The position numbers and the translations under genes were made by a program. From Pagrus major (Eukaryota > Chordata > Actinopteri > Spariformes > Sparidae), in the NCBI RefSeq assembly GCF_040436345.1, contig NC_133224.1, positions 7,804,741 through 7,868,740 on the forward strand: a stretch of DNA of 64,000 nt. Direction: 5' to 3'. The notes under the pieces were generated by a model. It saw only the letters and a program-made list of their open reading frames with translations. It was not told the DNA's origin and made no database searches. Positions 22,572 to 63,256 of the stretch are shown piece after piece; position 1 is the first letter of the stretch; the number at the start of each line of letters is the position of its first letter.

Positions 22572-24572
22572 ATGGGGAAAAGAAAAGACATGATTCACCC
22601 CAGGTTTCTCGGTAAGTACACACAAGATGATTGGCATTTAATAGAGCCAAAACGATTTATCGGCTGGCCGATATTGGCCTACTACATATATATATTGGTA
22701 TCGACATCCTGCCTCCATGTTTCAAATGTTTGAAAACTACATTTGAGAGATCAGTACATAAAAATGTGTTTGCTTCCTTCCATACATTGGTGTTGAATCT
22801 GCTTTGTGTTGAATCTGTTTTAGGTTTACTGATTCAAATTCTGGTCATTTTAAAGGCTGTTCAGGTTTTGTGGTGCGGTTGAACTGACTGAACTTTTTGA
22901 CCAACATAGATGCAGCTGTATTTAATGGAAATGGTCATTTTGGTCTAGAAGCAACCTTGACTTAGTAGCTCTTATATTTCGAATGTATCGATTTCTGCTT
23001 TCCTCTCCTCCTCTGCAGGTGAAGGCAGCTCAAGCCTGCACAGCGTTCACAAGCGGAAACACAAAAAACACAAGAAGCACAAGAGGAAGCACCACAGCTT
23101 CCCTGAGGCCCCGGAGCCCGAGCCCATCATGGTCCCTCGGCCTCCCCCGCAGCTCCGACTCAAGATCAAACTGGGAGGACAGACGCTGGGGACCAAGAGG
23201 TGAGATGGGTGCCGCCTGTCTGTGTTTGTGCTCAGTATCATCAGAACAGGATCACTGAACAAGGTTTTTCTTGTTACAGTGTTCCCACCTTCACTGTGCA
23301 TCCCGGTGTGGCTCGTCCTCCTTCTCCCTTGATGATTATTCATAATAATGATATCGATGATGACGATGACGACGATGAAGATGACGATGAGGATGATGAT
23401 GAGCCCTCTGTACCTCTGGAGCAGTATCGGGCCTGGCTGGGTAAGTTACAAACACAGCCTGCTGACTTAAAGTTATAATAATAAATAGGTTTTCATGTAA
23501 ATAAATATCTGTTAAGTCACTATCTATTGCTGAATGAGGTGACACAATGATGATTGGCCCACTGACGAAAGCCCTTGCATTTGCTGTAATACCAAAGATG
23601 CACACTGGGTGTCGGTGGCGACTTTCCCGGAAAATATCACAAGCAGCGAACAGTTAGTGACGCGTTCACCCAGCAGTGGTTGGTCGGCCACAGAGAGTAG
23701 GCGGTTCTTATCATAGTGACCGGAAATAAGTTAGCCTAATGTTAGACAACGAATAAGTATATACACAACGTTACTTTTATAGCAGCCATTTTTTATGCAC
23801 GGTAAAGACAATAAATTCATCATGTGTATCTTGTTTGTTCTGTATCAGATGAGGACAGCAACCTGGCCACATCCCCAATGCCAGACATGGACTCGGACTC
23901 CATGCTGGGCGGGCCTGTGGACGAGGAGGAGAGATGGCTAGACGCTCTGGAGAAGGGAGAGCTCGATGACAACGGAGAGCTGAAGAAGGAGGTTGACGAG
24001 TCTTTGCTCACAGCCAGACAGGTGAGAAAGCAGGAAATGTTTTACTTCGGTTCCCTGTAGATCGAAAATGCTTTTCTCTGAGTGTTTTCTGTTGTTTTTG
24101 TGTCCAGAAAGCCCTGCTACACAAGCAGCAGAGCCAGCCTCTCCTGGAGCTCCCCATGGGTTACAAGGAGAAAGAGATGACCGCTGAGATGATGCAGAAG
24201 CGGGAGGAGCGAGCCCGAAAGAGACGCCTGCAGGCCGCCAAGAAGGCAGAAGAGAGCAAGAACCAGACGATAGAGAGACTGACAAAAACCAGCAAGGCCA
24301 AGATCAAGAGCATGAAAGAGAGGAAGGCCAAGCAGAGTCAGTGTCCCATGATCCGTTACAGCGACTGCGCTCTGGGCATGGCTATCTCCTTCCCCACAGG
24401 GGTCCCCCCTCCGGCCTCGGTGCCTCCTCGTCCTCCACCAGCAGCGCCGGTGAACTGCGGGGTCAGCGGATGCACCAACCTGAAGAAGTACTCCTGCTCC
24501 AAGACCGGGGTTCCTCTCTGCAGCCTCGACTGTTACAAGAGGAACCTGCTGCTTGTTCAGACCGCAGCTTGA
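22572..24572 (+). CDS. ino80b: INO80 chromatin-remodelling complex subunit B
   Basis: Five coding exons: 22572-22611, 23019-23199, 23280-23440, 23849-24021 and 24108-24572. All are GT-AG, 1020 nt in total, giving 339 aa (human 356). A basic His/Lys tract (KRKHKKHKKHKRKHH) precedes the conserved LRLKIKLGGQTLGTKSVPTF block. Next come a poly-Asp/Glu run, VPLEQYRAWLDEDSNL and EEERWLDALEKGELDDNGEL. The PAPA-1-like region (EEMMQKREERARKRRLQAA, with EEMM here TAEMM) is near residues 200-240. A C-terminal HIT zinc finger has Cys pairs in CGVSGC, YSC, CSLDC. The protein belongs to the nuclear INO80 ATP-dependent remodeller. The start lies in MGKRKDMIHPRFLG just before a consensus donor. It is tail-to-tail with intu, and the candidate poly(A) signals of the two overlap. 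Confidence 0.96.
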
Positions 24573-24854
24573 ACTACAACTACAAATGGACGCAGTTGTA
24601 GTTTTGTTTAAACTACATCAGAACATGATGGGACCGCACTGTTAACAGGGTCGGAGAAATTTACAATACATGGATACTTGTTGCTTCACAGATGTGGAAA
24701 ATATGATTTGAACTTTAACAAAAATCCAAATACAAAATGGATTTACTTTTTTATCTTTTTTCCATCAGCTGTGTGTGGAAGCCTATTTCTCCCAGTTACA
24801 GAGAAAAAGAAATGATTCAAACTTAGCCTTGATCAAAAGAAAAAGATATCCCCA

Positions 24855-25030
24855 TGGTAAGTTATGATTACGAGATAAAAATTCATAATTATGACAAAAA
24901 AAATTATATTATGAGAAAAAAAAGTCAAATTTGAGATTAATGTTGGCTTTTTTATCTCACAATTCCAACTTTTTATCTAAAAGTTTCAGCTTTTATCTTA
25001 TCATTTTGACTTTACCGTGAGAAGAATTAT
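24855..25030. repeat. AT-rich imperfect inverted repeat
   Basis: The left half repeats units like 'gagataaaaattcataatta' and 'gagaaaaaaaagtca'. The right half carries complementary units ('ttttatctcacaattcca', 'cttttatcttatcattttga'). Transcribed, it would form a long imperfect hairpin in the ino80b 3' UTR region. Similar 'atgagataaaaagtca' repeats are common in fish. Confidence 0.55.
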
Positions 25031-25357
25031 TTTCATCAAGCTTAGTTTAATTTTCTTTTTCCTTTAACTGGCAGAAATGGGCCTCCATAGTTGTGTCATA
25101 TTAATAATAATGTTTGGGTTTTTTCTGCAGTGATCACAATTCAATCATGTACATTGTAACGGAATAAAAATCTGTGTACCAGTCGAGCATTATAAAATAT
25201 TTATAATTTCCATTTGTGGAGTAGGTTTGGAGACTATTTTTCATTTTGTTAATAATGTAAAAATTGTACTTAAGAGATTGACAAAGGTCGTCAGCGACAA
25301 GCAAATTTGTTTTTGAAAGAATACAAGAGAAACTGTTTTGTTTGATTAATCTCAATG

Positions 25358-25363
25358 TTTATT
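25358..25363 (-). promoter_or_regulatory. Candidate poly(A) signal of intu
   Basis: AATAAA on the minus strand, about 560 bp past the intu stop codon. It lies inside the region that ino80b would transcribe if its signal at 25408 is used. Confidence 0.4.
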
Positions 25364-25407
25364 TTTGTAACAAATGACTCCATTTCATATAAAAACTGTA
25401 CATCTTA

Positions 25408-25413
25408 AATAAA
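25408..25413 (+). promoter_or_regulatory. Candidate distal poly(A) signal of ino80b
   Basis: AATAAA on the plus strand about 840 bp past the ino80b stop. A nearer AATAAA occurs near 25163. Use of the distal one would give 3' ends overlapping those of intu. Confidence 0.4.
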
Positions 25414-25921
25414 GAAACACTGCATACACATGTGAAAATATCAATACAGCCTTATTTGCTCTGTCAACATGGAGCACGATTTGTTTCAGTCCAGTTTATG
25501 GCAGCAAACTGTCGGGGCGACTGCTCTCAGTGGAAGGTTTTGTCTGCTCTCATTAGAGGTTTCCACCAAAGTGTCTGAGGTATTTACTGACTGAGTGGCT
25601 TTCCATCTGCACAAACACACACATTAACACCCCTACACACACTCTGGTGAGCAACAAGGCACAAAAATGACCTGGTTTGAGCTCAGCCTGCTGTTTGCTT
25701 CTCACTGCCTCAATGCTTCGTCACAATCTGCAGAAAACCTGAGGCACACTATAAGATTCAGACTCCACTTAGCTGTCTTTTACAGTATCCCAGAGGAACT
25801 GAGACAAGAACCATACAACCCCCACATTTACTCTCTCAGGTGCTTTCCACAAGCGTCAGCAGCTCTCCTGAGAATTGTGGTTTGTGTGTCCGTCATCTTT
25901 GCTGATCTGAAAGGGAGAGGA

Positions 25922-55433
<29,512 letters not shown>

Positions 55434-55700
55434 TTTGTTGTCACACGCGGCGTTGTTTACCTCCGACGCTACCGCGAACAACAAGCTAAACTTTTACCTC
55501 AAACCAGCGGTGATGTTTCCAGCGCCATGTTGCGAGCGCTCCGGTGCTGTCACGTGACGCGAGTGCGCTCGCTCTGATTGGTGGAAGGCGCAGTTGCCCC
55601 TGACAACGCACAAGCTTTCGGAGCCGAGTGTTCTTCGCTTTGTGGCGGCGGCCGGGCAGGAATGTGCCACTCTACCTGGCAGCGCGAGGCTCTCATCCCG
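55434..55700 (-). promoter_or_regulatory. intu promoter (E-box, inverted CCAAT)
   Basis: GC-rich sequence upstream of the intu start. It holds the palindromic E-box TCACGTGA at 55550-55557 and ATTGG (CCAAT on the minus strand) at 55577-55581. A 30-nt uORF (55528-55499, nine codons plus stop, MALETSPLV) lies between these sites and the main ATG. It would be in the 5' UTR if transcription starts upstream of 55530. Confidence 0.55.
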
Positions 55701-57159
55701 TTAAATAATGCAGCGACGACACGGACAACACCGCATTCCTGCTCGTGTTATATTTACAGGGAAACGTCACTGATTTTAATACGTGTATAGTAAAGACACG
55801 ACGCATATACGTCACTTTTTTTGAATACCACGCCGTAAAAGTAACCATTTCTATGTCAAAATAACACATCACGAGGGGTTTCACGTACGAAAACCACGAT
55901 AATGTCGCTTTAAACCGACTTCTGACTCCCATAACGATTAAACGACCGCAGAGAAACGCGAGAATTGAGGAAGCAACGGCAATAAAATCCGCGTTTGTTG
56001 AATTTGTAATTCGCACACGCAAATTGGTGCTTTTATTTTGTTGCCGTCTCATTTCCAGCTCCTTGCAGACTCGCACGAGGTTTTTAAATCCCCTCCGGTA
56101 TTCAGAGACCCTCCGTCCAAACACAACCTACAACTTTAGGGTTTGTATGAAACAATAGACTATAAAAAACTTTACGTAGATAACAGTCTAAATGCTTTAC
56201 TGACCTGTACAGGAGAACACTGCGAATAGAGTCGAAGTCCTCCAAGTTTTTAGAGAATGAACCTCCATCTATAGAAATGTTAAACATCATTTGTATGTCA
56301 TGTTTCCGCCGGGAGTGCGGCCAACAACGCTGCGTTCACTGCAAATGTCCAGTTCCTGAAGATGCTATTTAAAAAAAATTTTTTAAAAAACCCTTTAAAC
56401 TCCCAAGAAAAGCTTTTAAAAAACTGCTTGTCTGTCAAGCCACCGATAAAAAAATCAAAATTAATCCCTTTCCTCTGCCCGGTATGAAGTTTCAAAACCG
56501 CACGAGTACAACCGAGCAGGCTGAGCTGCGTCTCCGAGACCAGAACCAGTCCTCCTCCAGTTTCTCACGTCAATCACTGACACGGTCTAACACCAGCTAT
56601 TCAAAGAGAGAAGAGAAACCTCGTTGGTTGCTCCTTTTTTTTCCTCCTTTCTTTCTTTTTTTTCTCTTTTAATTTAGTTTTGAGTGTTTCTCCAGGCCAG
56701 CACAGCGGAATTTGTCCCAGCCGTCTTGTTGGCAGGTGGATTAAAAACCCGCCTCCTTAAAGCTCCCAACAAAAAAAAAAGCCCAGCAGACAAGCCCACA
56801 TTTGTACTTTCATGAAAAAAAAAAAAAAGAAAAAGAAAAAGAGCCTGGGGAAATAATGCTGCTTTCCATGCGTATCCTTGGCAATAATCCCAACAACAAA
56901 TCACACACTTGTATTGCTTGTAGGGAGAAACACTCACGGTGATTTAGTTTAGTAAATGCAGCAATAAAACTTTGATTTACACTGCGGGTTGGTTTTCACG
57001 CCAGGCCGCTGCAACATGGGTTTTAAATTCAATATTCCAACATAAAATGTTATTATGGAAGCTAAAAAGTTACTCCAGCTGTCAGATAAAAGATTTATTT
57101 GAAATGTGGTTGAGTAAAAGCATTATATTTTTAAAAAACAATGTGGCAGTGTGCTAAAA
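55701..57159. other. Intergenic region upstream of intu
   Basis: No gene recognised. It includes A- and T-rich runs (56766-56840) and short ORFs without domains. Confidence 0.5.
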
Positions 57160-57700
57160 TCAGTGTTGTATAAAGTATTCAAAAGTCATACGTGTGTAAA
57201 AGTAAAGATATCAAGTTACAATATTACTTAAAGTCACCCACCCATACAAATAGAACTTGATTACAAGTCTTAAAGTATCTGACATTTATTGTACTTAAGT
57301 ATCAAAAGTACAAGTGAAAGTAAATCAGTGTTTTGTTTTTTTATCCATTTGCCAATAAAACATATGACTTCAAAATGTGCTACACTGGCTCTGATGCACA
57401 AGTAACTAGTAACTAAAGTTATCAAATCTATGTAGTGAAAGTAAAGTTAAATTCATTACTTTTCACTTCACTATATTGCCATTACATCCTTAATAATGGG
57501 GAGTCAGTATATTTGTTAGACAGTGGTGGAGGTAAAGTCAAATTCTATAAAGTAATTAGTAACTATGGCTGAAAATGAATAAAATAAATTAAATAGTAAT
57601 ACTGAGTAAAAATGCAGCATGCAGATTATACATTTAAAGTAGCATGAATTTATTATAATTAAGTACAAAATAGGTTTACAAATGTTGCTGCATGCTGTTA
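57160..57700. mobile_element. Fish hAT-like MITE remnants, nested
   Basis: It begins 'cagtgttgtataaagtattc', like the CAGTGGTGGAAGAAGTATTC end of the family. 'aagtaactagtaactaaag' and 'ttgtacttaagtatcaaaag' follow. A second partial copy starts 'cagtggtggaggtaaagtca' near 57521. The second part is included in the U3 tandem unit and recurs near 60460. Confidence 0.5.
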
Positions 57701-57817
57701 CGTGTCTTTAACCACCTATTATGTGAATAACAATGACTAACACATGCAGTACACACAGTACTAATGCTTCACATACAGTGACTGCAGGACAACTTTCATT
57801 TTCAACATTATTGCACT

Positions 57818-58034
57818 ACCACTCTGATCATACTCCTCCCCTCATTGTCCCCAGAGGAGACAGTGAACGGTCATCAAAAGCAGAGAGCATATGAACTGAA
57901 TCAAGTCTCTCTACCCGCTTCGCGCTCAAGAAGGAGTATCACCAACTCTTCATCGTGGTTAGCGAGACCAAACACTTTAGAAACACATTTCTCAAGTCAG
58001 AAACTATAGAAATGATCCCTGAAAGTATAGTCTT
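57818..58034 (-). ncRNA. U3 small nucleolar RNA, copy 1
   Basis: 217 nt, the length of human U3. The first 32 nt (start AAGACTATACTTTCAGGG, through the box A region ATCATTTCTATAGT) equal human U3. Box B reads GAGCGCGAAG, box C lies in TTGATGACCG, and the terminal segment is GATCAGAGTGGT. U3 guides the early pre-rRNA cleavages of 18S rRNA maturation in the nucleolar SSU processome. Box D reads CAGA where CTGA is expected, in all three copies. A 3'-box-like GTTGAAAATGAAAG follows. Confidence 0.94.
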
Positions 58035-58073
58035 GCCAGATAACTGCTCTCACCCAACTACTTGTATGACACA

Positions 58074-58100
58074 CATGGGCTTCTCTGTCATGGTGCTCAC
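58074..58100 (-). promoter_or_regulatory. PSE-like block of U3 copy 1
   Basis: Positions -40 to -66 from the U3 5' end; identical in all three units, whereas the adjoining -1 to -40 segment varies. The minus strand contains CACCATGACAGAGAAG, similar to vertebrate snRNA proximal sequence elements in sequence and location. Confidence 0.7.
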
Positions 58101-58101
58101 A

Positions 58102-58272
58102 TCCAAACATTTTTGGACACTTTTTTTTTCTTTTCTCAATATAGCAAGTTTTTCTTCAATCAAATCAAGGATCTAAAGACAGAGGATATTGTTCACTTTA
58201 CAAATTGTAAAGCCCACTGAGGCAATGTGATTGTGATATTTGACTATATAAATAAAATTGATTAAATTGATT
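58102..58272 (+). mobile_element. LINE/SINE 3'-tail-like insert in U3 unit 1
   Basis: It ends 'gtaaagcccactgaggcaat' ... 'tatataaataaaattga' with ATTGATTA-type short repeats, the form of a retroposon 3' end. A matching segment is in unit 2 (about 59460-59635) and absent from unit 3. Confidence 0.55.
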
Positions 58273-59175
58273 TGTACAGCTGATGTTTATACAAAGAAAA
58301 TGATTTAAAAGATCTAAATAGCGAACAAGTGGATTACAATGAATGAAAGCCACAACATGTACACGTGTCTGCGTTTGTTAGTAAGATATAACAACATTAA
58401 AATGCAACATAATGACAATATTTGCTTCCAGAAATACATTTAAACACTGTTTTTATGACAAAACAAAGCAGTCTATACATGAAACATGTTCACACGATCA
58501 AAGCCTCTATAAACTTGTAAATAATCTATAAATTATCTTTATTCACAATACCCACAATGCTATCTGGTTGTATATCCCTCCTCCCAGTCTCTCATTGGTT
58601 GCTGTTCCAACACATGGCATCGTGTTAGCTTCAAATGCTAACAACAACAGAGGTTTAACTAATGTTTTTTGAGCCGACACTTTAAACAACACTGAATTAA
58701 TCTATATCCACTGAATGCTCGTGTCACGTAGTTTAAAATAACATCAGATGGAAACAATGCCACCGAGGAAAAGACGACAATATTCAACTTTTATGTCAAG
58801 AAGAGCTAGATGCTAACCGTCTGAGTGTGCACCAACATTTGGTGTCCGACTACAAACAAGGTTTCACGATAGTTCCTGGGCGAAAACATACAGGACATTT
58901 AAAAACTCTGTCTCACTACGAATAATCATTTAAAGCTATGAAGATTTGCTTTTGTAACAATGGAGGGAAATATTTTCTTGCTCTTTTGAGGTTTTGTTAT
59001 AATAAAGTAAAGAATAAAGACTAAAACTGGTTACTTTCCACTTTAGTATATTGCCATTACATCCCTAATAATGGGGTGTCAATGTATTTGTAAGACAATG
59101 TAAGAGAATGTGACAGTTGCATGTACTATAAACTACTAAAGACAGAAGAACTTTGATTTTCAACATCATTGCACT

Positions 59176-59392
59176 ACCACTCTGATCATACTCCTCCCCT
59201 CATTGTCCCCAGAGGAGACAGTGAACGGTCATCAAAAGCAGAGAGCATATGAACTGAATCAAGTCTCTCTACCCGCTTCGCGCTCAAAGAGGAGTATCAC
59301 CAACTCTTCATCGTGGTTAGCGAGACCAAACACTTTAGAAACACATTTCTCAAGTCAGAAACTATAGAAATGATCCCTGAAAGTATAGTCTT
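59176..59392 (-). ncRNA. U3 small nucleolar RNA, copy 2
   Basis: 217 nt with the same box A start and box B (GAGCGCGAAG) as copy 1, differing from it at only one or two bases (CTTTGAGCG for CTTCTTGAGCG region). It is followed by GTTGAAAATCAAAG as the 3' box. Confidence 0.94.
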
Positions 59393-59431
59393 GCCAGATA
59401 ATCGCTCTCGCACAACTACTTGTGTGACGAA

Positions 59432-59458
59432 CATGGGCTTCTCTGTCATGGTGCTCAC
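59432..59458 (-). promoter_or_regulatory. PSE-like block of U3 copy 2
   Basis: Same 27-bp block at -40 to -66. Confidence 0.7.
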
Positions 59459-60734
59459 ATCCAAACATTTTTGGACACTTTTTTCTTTTTTTTCTCAATA
59501 TACCAAGTTTTTCCTCAATCAAATCAAGGTTCTAAAGACAGAGGATATTGTTCACTGTACAAATTGTAAAGCCCACTGAGGCAATGTGATTGTGATTTTG
59601 GGCTATATAAATAAAATTGATTTTAAATTGATTTGTACAGCTGTTTATATAAAGAAAACGATTTAAAAGAAGATCTAAGTAGCGAACAAGTGGACTACAA
59701 TGAATAAAAGCCACAACATGTACACGTGTCTGCGTTTGTTAGTAAGATATAAAAACATTAAAATGCAACATAATGACAATATTTGCTACCAGAAATACAT
59801 TAAACACCGTTTTTCTGACAATACAAAGAACAATCTATATATGAAACATGTTCACAAGATTAAAGCCTCTATAAATTTTTAAATAATCTATAAATTATCT
59901 TTATTCACAATATCCACAGTGCTATCTGGTGGTATATCCCTCCTCCCAGTCTCTCATTGGTTGCTGTAATGCTGCATGGCAGCATGGTAGCTTCAAATGC
60001 TAACAACAACAGAGGTATAACTAATGTTTTTTTAACCGACACTTTAAACAACACTGAATTAATCTATATCGGCTGAATGCTCGTGTCACGTAGTTTAAAA
60101 TAACATCAGATGGAAACAATGCCACTGAGGAAAAGACGACAATATTCAACTTTTATGTCAAGAAGAGCTAGATGCTAACCGTCCGAGTGTGCACCAACAT
60201 TTGGTGTCCGACTACAAACAAGGTTTCATGACAGTTCCTGGGCGAAAACATACAGAACATTTAAAAACTCTGTCTCACTACGAATAATCATTTAAAGCTA
60301 TGAAGATTTGCTTTTGTAACAGTGGAGGGAAATATTTTCTCTTTTGAAGTTTTGTTATAACAAAGTAAAGAATAAAGAGTAAAACTGGTTACTTTTCACA
60401 TTAGTATATTGCCATTACATCCCTAATAATGGGATGTCAGTATATTTGTAAGACAGGGGTGGAGGTAAAGTCAAATTCTGCAAAGTGATTAGTAACTAAA
60501 GCTAATAATGAATAAAACAATAATGCTGAGTAAAAAATACAGCATGCAGATTATAGATTTAAAGTAGCATAAATTTAGTTTAATAAAGGACAAAAAAGAC
60601 CTAGAAATAATACTGCATGCACGTCTTCATGTACCCCTACTGTCATGATACATGTGTAAACCCCATGGTGACAGCTGCATATATTATACTCCACTAATAT
60701 ATAGAACAACTTTGATTTTCAACATTATTGCACT

Positions 60735-60951
60735 ACCACTCTGATCATACTCCTCCCCTCATTGTCCCCAGAGGAGACAGTGAACGGTCATCAAAAGCAG
60801 AGAGCATATGAACTGAATCAAGTCTCTCTACCCGCTTCACGCTCAAAGAGGAGTATCACCAACTCTTCATCGTGGTTAGCGAGACCAAACACTTTAGAAA
60901 CACATTCCTCAAGTTAGAAACTATAGAAATGATCCCTGAAAGTATAGTCTT
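60735..60951 (-). ncRNA. U3 small nucleolar RNA, copy 3
   Basis: 217 nt. It keeps the canonical box B GAGCGTGAAG, unlike copies 1 and 2, and has the same box A start, box C and CAGA-form box D. A 3'-box-like GTTGAAAATCAAAG follows. Confidence 0.94.
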
Positions 60952-60990
60952 GCCAGATAGTCGCACTCGCCCAACTACTTGTGTGACGAA

Positions 60991-61017
60991 CATGGGCTTC
61001 TCTGTCATGGTGCTCAC
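60991..61017 (-). promoter_or_regulatory. PSE-like block of U3 copy 3
   Basis: Same 27-bp block at -40 to -66; sequence identity is lost soon after it in this unit. Confidence 0.7.
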
Positions 61018-61795
61018 ATCCAAACGCTGTACAGCTCATGTTTGTTTTTAAAATAATGATTATAAAGAATATCTTAATAGCAAACAAGTGGACTACAATG
61101 AATAAAAGCCTCAACATCATACACGTGTGTCTGCGTTTGTTAGTAAGATACAACAACATTAAAACGGAACATAATGACAACATTTGCTTCAGAAAATACA
61201 TTTAAACACCGTTTTGCTGACAATACAAAGCACAGTCTATACATGAAACATGTTCGCACGATCAAAGCCTCTATGAACGTTTAATTAATCTATAAATTAT
61301 CTTTATTCACAATACCCACAATGCTCTCTGGTGGTATATCCCTCCTCTCAGCCACTCATTGGTTGCTGTAACGCTGCATGGCGGCGTGTTAGCTTCAAAT
61401 GCTAACAACAACATTGGTTTAACTAATGTTTTTTGAGCCGACACTTTAAACAACACTGAATTAATCTATATCGACTGAATGCTCGTGTCACGTAGTTTTA
61501 AACAACTTCAGATAGAAACAATGCCACCAAGGGAAAGACGACAATATTCAACTTTTATGTTAATAAGAGCTAGATGCTAACCGTCAGAGTGTGCACCAAC
61601 ATCTGGTGTCCGACTACAAACAAGGTTACGCCAGAGTTCTCGTGTGTCCGCAAGTATCGCGGTAAGACAACTCACATAGTTCAACATGAAAACTGTCTCA
61701 CGACGACCACACATTAAAAGCCGTGAAGATTTGCTTTTGTAACAGTGGAGGAAAATATGTTCTTGCTCTTTTGAAGTTTTGTTATAACAAAACAA

Positions 61796-62940
61796 TTACG
61801 TATTGCATTGTGTTATTACTGTTAACTACTACACTAATAGTATGTTAAATTTCCACCTACAAATACATGTTTAATCCGAACCGTGATGATTTTTAATAAG
61901 CAAGATACTCTAGCTGATGTCAGGATAACGTAGCTAGATTAATTAGTCATATTCACTCCATCTCTACAACAAGCTTAGCTAGCACTCACACCTTCACAGC
62001 AAAAGTATTTTTTATGCTTAGAAATCCAACATCACACTAGCTAGCCGTCAATTCAATGTAATCTCGATGTAACTAAGTAAATTTAGCGTAATTTAGCGTA
62101 TGCTGGGTATCAGCGCTAGCTAGCATCGTCAGTCCTGACCTTGACAGATTTTTGGAGCCAGACTGATAATGAGTAACAACATGAGTAATAACACGTTTAA
62201 GCCACTTACCAAATTTAAACTACAACACGTTTTAGAAAAACTGTATGACTAACTGTCTTGCTAAGACAACCTCTTAGCTAGTAACAGGATAACTTTCAGC
62301 TAGCCGCTAATGCTGTGCTAATAAACTGATGCTACTTCTGATGCTAACTAGCCTGCGCTCAACCATGAACTTCCAGCCAGTATTTTGTGATTTGACGTCT
62401 CTTTGTAGCTTGAGAGAGTATCCCAAACTCTAATCACGCATCATTCATTTTTAATTAGACTGTATGACACATGTAAATTAATAAATGAAGGGATTAACTC
62501 ACCAGCAGCATCGTAATGACGGTAAAACAACTGTTACATAAGTGGCGCCCCTCTGCGCTGCGCATGATTAATTAACACAGGAAGCGGTTTGAAAACGTTT
62601 AAAAGTTTTATTTTATTTTATTGTGTGCAGTTCAAGACTCATGTCTGCGTGGACATACTCATACTCAGGCTTATGACTATGAGTTTCTAATTAATCTGTG
62701 GTACTAATTTCTTTGGCGGAAGTGTAATAAAACCAAACACATGTCCGCCATTTTAAGTCAACATGTTGCAAATTGTGCAGAAGATTAGAATAAGAAAAGT
62801 TTGGGACTTCTGGGATTAACTATTTGATTAAAATAGATTCATAATGTGTATTCAACATTTCACACCGATCTCTTATTGGTATTTATATCAGATTTATATC
62901 AGTATTACGCTGCCCTCACGAACTGGTTTATTTACTTTCC
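61796..62940. other. Intergenic region between U3 repeat and right-end gene
   Basis: Rich in 'gctagc' and 'tagcta' words. A donor-like ATGCTGCTG/GTGAGT on the minus strand near 62510 could mark a divergent transcript, but no further exon was found to support one. Confidence 0.45.
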
Positions 62941-62960
62941 TCCGTATTGATCTTCTTGTT

Positions 62961-63010
62961 CCCGCCCCTTCGTTTTGTTTACTCTGACGTCACTCACATG
63001 CGCCGCTCAC
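62961..63010 (+). promoter_or_regulatory. Promoter of right-end gene (GC box, CRE)
   Basis: CCCGCCCC at 62961-62968 and a perfect palindromic CRE TGACGTCA at 62985-62992, followed by CpG-rich sequence. They lie about 220 bp upstream of the first recognisable acceptor of the plus-strand gene. Confidence 0.5.
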
Positions 63011-63256
63011 AACTTGGGAGCGACGACTTCGTCTGAGGCATGTTTTCCCTCTTCATACCTGTATATGCTCTTTTAAATGCGTAATTGAGTGAATTTCAGA
63101 ACAACGCTATGTTTATAAAGTAGATGGTGTTACGGTGGCGACGCACGTGTGACTTTTCATTCATTAAACCAGCCATTCGACCATTTATAATGTTGTTTTT
63201 GTTCTTCAGGTGATGCATCTGAAGTCAGTCGATACTGAGGAGAGCTGCAGACTGAA

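Larger units (their letters stand above)
57455..61795. repeat. Three-unit tandem repeat carrying U3 genes
   Basis: Units run roughly 57455-59025, 59026-60380 and 60381-61795. Anchors: 'gccattacatcc' at 57478, 59053 and 60411; U3 genes at offsets of 1358 and 1559 bp. Unit 2 lacks about 200 bp of MITE-derived sequence on the left. Unit 3 lacks a ~165-bp LINE/SINE-tail-like piece between the PSE and the rest. Each unit ends with 'ctcattggttgctgt' and 'ttagcttcaaatgctaac'. Confidence 0.9.

Noticed and set aside
23548-23600. C/D-box snoRNA in ino80b intron 3 (ATGATGA ... CTGA)
   Set aside because: Only 14 nt separate the C-like and D-like boxes; no terminal stem or second box pair was found.
57955-59579. 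Repeated ORF MVSETKHFRNTFLKSETIE, conserved in three copies
   Set aside because: It is the antisense of U3 snoRNA. Conservation is explained by the RNA gene and its promoter.
62505-62580. Minus-strand gene starting ATGCTGCTG before a GTGAGT donor
   Set aside because: A single donor-like site with no downstream exon; the following sequence is the U3 tandem repeat.
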